This document shows, one piece after another, positions 13,785-16,128 of a stretch of 16,128 bases of DNA (position 1 is the first letter of the stretch; each line of letters begins with the position of its first letter). A model generated the notes under the pieces. The model was not told the DNA's origin. It did no database searches and saw nothing but the letters and a program-made list of their open reading frames with translations. The stretch is from Chitinophagaceae bacterium (lineage in GTDB: Bacteria > Bacteroidota > Bacteroidia > Chitinophagales > Chitinophagaceae). A program made the position numbers and the translations under genes. The DNA is taken from assembly GCA_003489485.1 (NCBI GenBank), contig DNMB01000182.1, forward strand, positions 1 to 16,128, given 5' to 3'.

Positions 13785-15860
13785 TTATTGGGGTTGTTTG
13801 GCTACCATGGTCAAGATGGTGGCTACGCCAACGATCTCTGCGGTTTCGTCTAGCATCTCGACCAACCATTTTACGATGCCCTTCTCAATGTCGTCTCCTC
13901 TTTTTTGATCGGCCGGGTTATCAGTAATTCGTTTGTCTTGGGGCAACTTCTCCTTGCAGGTAAAACGGATCTGGATCTCGCTGCCCGGATAGACGGGTTT
14001 GGTAAATCGAAGTTCGTCGATGCCATAGTTGAGCAGCACCGGATTTTTCTCGTAACTGTCCACGAACAAACCGGCGGCCAGACTCATGATCAGATAGCCA
14101 TGGGCCACTTGTCTTTCGAACATGGTGCCTTCGAAGTTGGTCTCTTTAAGGTGCGCATAGAAATGATCGCCGCTCAAGTCGGCGAACCGATCGATATCTT
14201 CTGCACTGATCATTCTTTTTTCGGTCAGCAACTGATCGCCGATCTGTAGTTCTTCAAAATATTTTTTAAAGGGATGTTTGCCGGGATCCTTTCCTTCTGC
14301 ATAAGGTTGGTAGACCGACGTGATGGCTGTGATCATGGTGGGGGATCCTTGTAAGGCGGTGCGTTGCAAGTAATGTTTGACGCCGCGTATACCTCCCATT
14401 TCTTCTCCTCCACCTGCTCGCCCCGGGCCACCGTGCACCAGTAACGGCAGTGGAGAACCATGGCCGGTACTTTCTTTTGCGCACGTGCGGTTCAATACCA
14501 ATATCCTTCCATGGTGAGAGGCCGCACCGATCACATAGCGACGGGCTTCTGCCGTATCGTTGGTAACGATGGTGGTGACAAGACTTCCCTTTCCTTTTTT
14601 GCTAAGGGCAATGGCTTCGTCGATGCCTTGGTACGGCATGAGAGTACTGACCGGGCCAAAGGCTTCGATCTCGTGCGGGGCAAGGGTACTAAAAGGACTA
14701 TTATTGAGCAGAAGCAAGGGAGAGAGAAAAGCACCTTTCTCGGCATCGGCATCTACGACCGATACACTGTCGAGCGATCCATAGATGAGTTGTGATGAGG
14801 CCAATAGTTTTTGTACTTGCGCAACTACTTCATTGCGCTGGTGCTGTCCGGCCAGCGATCCCATTCTGACCTTTTCGTTGTAAGGCGAGCCGATCACGGT
14901 TTGAGCCAATGCTTTTTGCAGTGCCTCTGCCATTGCATCGAGATAGCGGGCCGGAACAAAAATGCGACGCACGCCCGTACAACGCTGTCCGGCTTTGAGT
15001 GTCATTTCTTTTCTTACCTCTTTGACGAATAACTCCCATTCTGCATCGCCCGGCTGTACCTGGTCGCCCAATACGATACAGTTAAGGGAGTCGGCCTCCA
15101 TATTAAAGGGAACGTTATTATCCAAAATGGCAGGCGTTTTCTTGAGTAGTGCACCGGTTACGGCACTGCCTGTAAAGGTGACCACATCTTGGCTATCGAC
15201 CCAGTTGAGCAGATCGCCGCTGCTGCCACAGATCAGTTGCAGCGATCCTTCGGGAAAGATCTTGCTATTGATGATCTCGCGAAAGACCGCTTCGGTCAAA
15301 TACGAGGTAGCGGTAGCAGGCTTTACGATGGCGGGTACGCCCGCCAGTAAATTAACTGCGATCTTTTCGAGCATGCCCCATACAGGGAAATTAAATGCGT
15401 TGATATGAATGGCCACGCCTTCTTTAGGTACCAGAATATGAGTGCCCATAAAGCTATTGCCCTTGCTGAGGTTGTGGCTTTCTCCATCTACACAAAAACA
15501 TTCGTTGGGAAATTTTCTGCGCAGCGATGCATTGGCGAAGAGATTGCCAATTCCTCCTTCAATATCGACCCAGCTATCGGCTTTGGTAGCACCGCTTCGA
15601 TAACTAAGCGAATAAAAATTGCTCAGGTGTTTTTGCAGATGAAAGGCAAGCGCTTTGAGTCGGTTACCTCGCTCATGAAAACTAAGGGTACGAAGTGCCG
15701 GGTTACCTGTGTTTCTGGCATAGTGTATCATGGCCTTGAAGTCTAGGCCCTGCGTACTGGTGGTACCAAAGCATTCACCGGTCACCGCATCGTAGAGAGA
15801 CTGTTGGCTTCCCTGACCGCGAAGCCATTGTCCTTCTACATAGTTTTCGAGTTGTATCAT
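13785..15860 (-). CDS. paaZ: Bifunctional PaaZ: oxepin-CoA hydrolase and semialdehyde dehydrogenase
   Basis: PaaZ opens the oxepin-CoA ring in aerobic phenylacetate degradation and oxidises the resulting aldehyde with NADP+. Residues 1 to about 505 form an aldehyde dehydrogenase with [10 protein letters not shown] (153-162), Glu255 in NMEADS and nucleophile Cys294 in GQRCTGVRR. These positions are almost the same as in E. coli PaaZ. Residues of about 533-688 form a MaoC-like hydratase domain with the dyad Asp565/His570 in SGDHFYAH. Both active sites appear intact and the 691-residue length fits the fused form. No paaABCDE or paaK lies in the window, so the rest of the pathway is elsewhere or absent. 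It is the first gene of a minus-strand run with the crotonase and glycosylase genes. Confidence 0.93.
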   Translation of the reverse strand: MIQLENYVEGQWLRGQGSQQSLYDAVTGECFGTTSTQGLDFKAMIHYARNTGNPALRTLSFHERGNRLKALAFHLQKHLSNFYSLSYRSGATKADSWVDIEGGIGNLFANASLRRKFPNECFCVDGESHNLSKGNSFMGTHILVPKEGVAIHINAFNFPVWGMLEKIAVNLLAGVPAIVKPATATSYLTEAVFREIINSKIFPEGSLQLICGSSGDLLNWVDSQDVVTFTGSAVTGALLKKTPAILDNNVPFNMEADSLNCIVLGDQVQPGDAEWELFVKEVRKEMTLKAGQRCTGVRRIFVPARYLDAMAEALQKALAQTVIGSPYNEKVRMGSLAGQHQRNEVVAQVQKLLASSQLIYGSLDSVSVVDADAEKGAFLSPLLLLNNSPFSTLAPHEIEAFGPVSTLMPYQGIDEAIALSKKGKGSLVTTIVTNDTAEARRYVIGAASHHGRILVLNRTCAKESTGHGSPLPLLVHGGPGRAGGGEEMGGIRGVKHYLQRTALQGSPTMITAITSVYQPYAEGKDPGKHPFKKYFEELQIGDQLLTEKRMISAEDIDRFADLSGDHFYAHLKETNFEGTMFERQVAHGYLIMSLAAGLFVDSYEKNPVLLNYGIDELRFTKPVYPGSEIQIRFTCKEKLPQDKRITDNPADQKRGDDIEKGIVKWLVEMLDETAEIVGVATILTMVAKQPQ

Positions 15861-15885
15861 GGGAGGGGGTCGTTCTAAATTACCT

Positions 15886-15919
15886 CAAAATTAGCTGAAG
15901 GGCGCTTGTCTTTTACAAA
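15886..15919 (-). promoter_or_regulatory. Candidate paaZ promoter, TTTG-N22-TAATTTTG
   Basis: On the minus strand TTTG (15916-15919) and TAATTTTG (15886-15893) are 22 bases apart, a little wider than the usual spacing. The paaZ ATG follows 25 bases downstream. The -33 half sits only five bases from the -7 element of the divergent lipoprotein gene, so the two promoters overlap. Confidence 0.45.
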
Positions 15920-15923
15920 TGGG

Positions 15924-15931
15924 TATCTTTG
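15924..15931 (+). promoter_or_regulatory. Candidate -7 promoter element for the lipoprotein gene
   Basis: TATCTTTG is a full TAnnTTTG match, 18 bases before the ATG at 15950. No clear TTTG is seen at -33. The element shares its short intergenic region with the divergent paaZ promoter. Confidence 0.4.
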
Positions 15932-15949
15932 TTTTCTAACTATTATCAT

Positions 15950-16128
15950 ATGTTCTCTAATCGGTCTTTTATTTTGTTGATGGGCCTTGCAATGTGGCTT
16001 GTTGCCTGCCAGAACCCTACTTCTTCTGGTTCGTCGGGCGACCAGGCCAACCGACAGCCTCTGAGTGCCGAAGACAGTCTTTACAGGCAAGTAATGGACG
16101 TACACGATGAAGTGATGCCCAAAATGGG
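15950..16128 (+). CDS. Lipoprotein of unknown function, 5' part only
   Basis: The ATG at 15950 opens a frame that runs to the window edge without a stop, giving 59 residues. It begins with a short basic region (Arg5), a hydrophobic stretch (7-19) and a lipobox LVAC with Cys20, so the mature protein should be lipid-anchored. A Ser/Gly-rich linker follows, and then an acidic helical segment with VMDVHDEVMPKMG. That segment reminds me of Bacteroidota lipoproteins often labelled viral A-type inclusion protein, a name without functional meaning. Function is unknown. A promoter element lies 18 bases upstream. Confidence 0.75.
   Translation, partial: MFSNRSFILLMGLAMWLVACQNPTSSGSSGDQANRQPLSAEDSLYRQVMDVHDEVMPKM

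Noticed and set aside
14460..15408. Long open frames on the plus strand opposite paaZ (for example 14962-15408), and similar ones opposite other genes.
   Set aside because: They read as antisense shadows of strongly conserved coding sequence, with no recognisable protein features and no promoter.
1..16128. CRISPR arrays, tRNA genes, insertion sequences, toxin-antitoxin or defence genes.
   Set aside because: No repeat-spacer pattern, cloverleaf, transposase or defence motif was seen, and gaps between genes are too short to hold them.

Overview
The window looks like chromosomal, mostly housekeeping DNA from a member of the Bacteroidota, probably the Chitinophagaceae or a close relative. Five things point there. 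Most upstream regions carry the Bacteroidota -7 promoter element TAnnTTTG. I see no Shine-Dalgarno sequence in front of any gene. The adenylate kinase is short and lacks a zinc LID. A thiol-disulfide protein has a DUF4369-like N-terminus. There is also a bacterial GH3-family enzyme and a lipoprotein of a type familiar from this phylum. Base composition is near half GC by eye. No mobile element, phage gene, CRISPR array, tRNA or rRNA was seen. Coding density is very high: the longest gap is about 115 bases, so no stretch over 300 bases lacks a gene.

Layout, left to right. The 3' end of an unidentified plus-strand gene (1-72) converges on a minus-strand pair, a PLP aminotransferase (84-1340) and an exported methionine sulfoxide reductase B (1371-1967). 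Adenylate kinase (2014-2589, plus) is divergent from these. Its stop codon abuts the stop of a minus-strand group: the RNA methyltransferase RlmD (4257-5681), an intact rhomboid protease (3502-4242) and a second rhomboid that has lost its catalytic residues (2590-3495). A periplasmic thioredoxin-like protein (5751-7187, plus) is divergent from rlmD and converges on metF (7191-8141, minus).

A 115-base divergent region separates metF from a plus-strand run: lptB (8257-9036), adenosine deaminase (9043-10029), a GH3-family enzyme (10060-11586) and fabG (11596-12351). These lie 6, 30 and 9 bases apart and are probably co-transcribed, with a possible extra promoter for fabG. On the minus strand follow an AlkA-type DNA glycosylase (12367-13014), a crotonase-family protein (13011-13769) and bifunctional PaaZ (13785-15860), transcribed from paaZ leftwards. 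A truncated lipoprotein gene (15950 to the edge, plus) is divergent from paaZ.

The genes cover nucleotide and folate metabolism (adk, add, metF), envelope biogenesis and lipid chemistry (lptB, fabG, perhaps GH3), redox repair in the envelope (MsrB, TlpA-like), membrane proteolysis (rhomboids), rRNA modification, DNA repair and aromatic-acid or acyl-CoA catabolism (paaZ, crotonase). I found no clear new multi-gene system. The most notable signals are promoter elements exactly four bases before the start codon of several genes (candidate leaderless mRNAs), the paired active and inactive rhomboids, the GH3 enzyme inside an lptB operon, and a threefold repeat between metF and lptB. All functional calls rest on reading motifs by eye; no database search was run.
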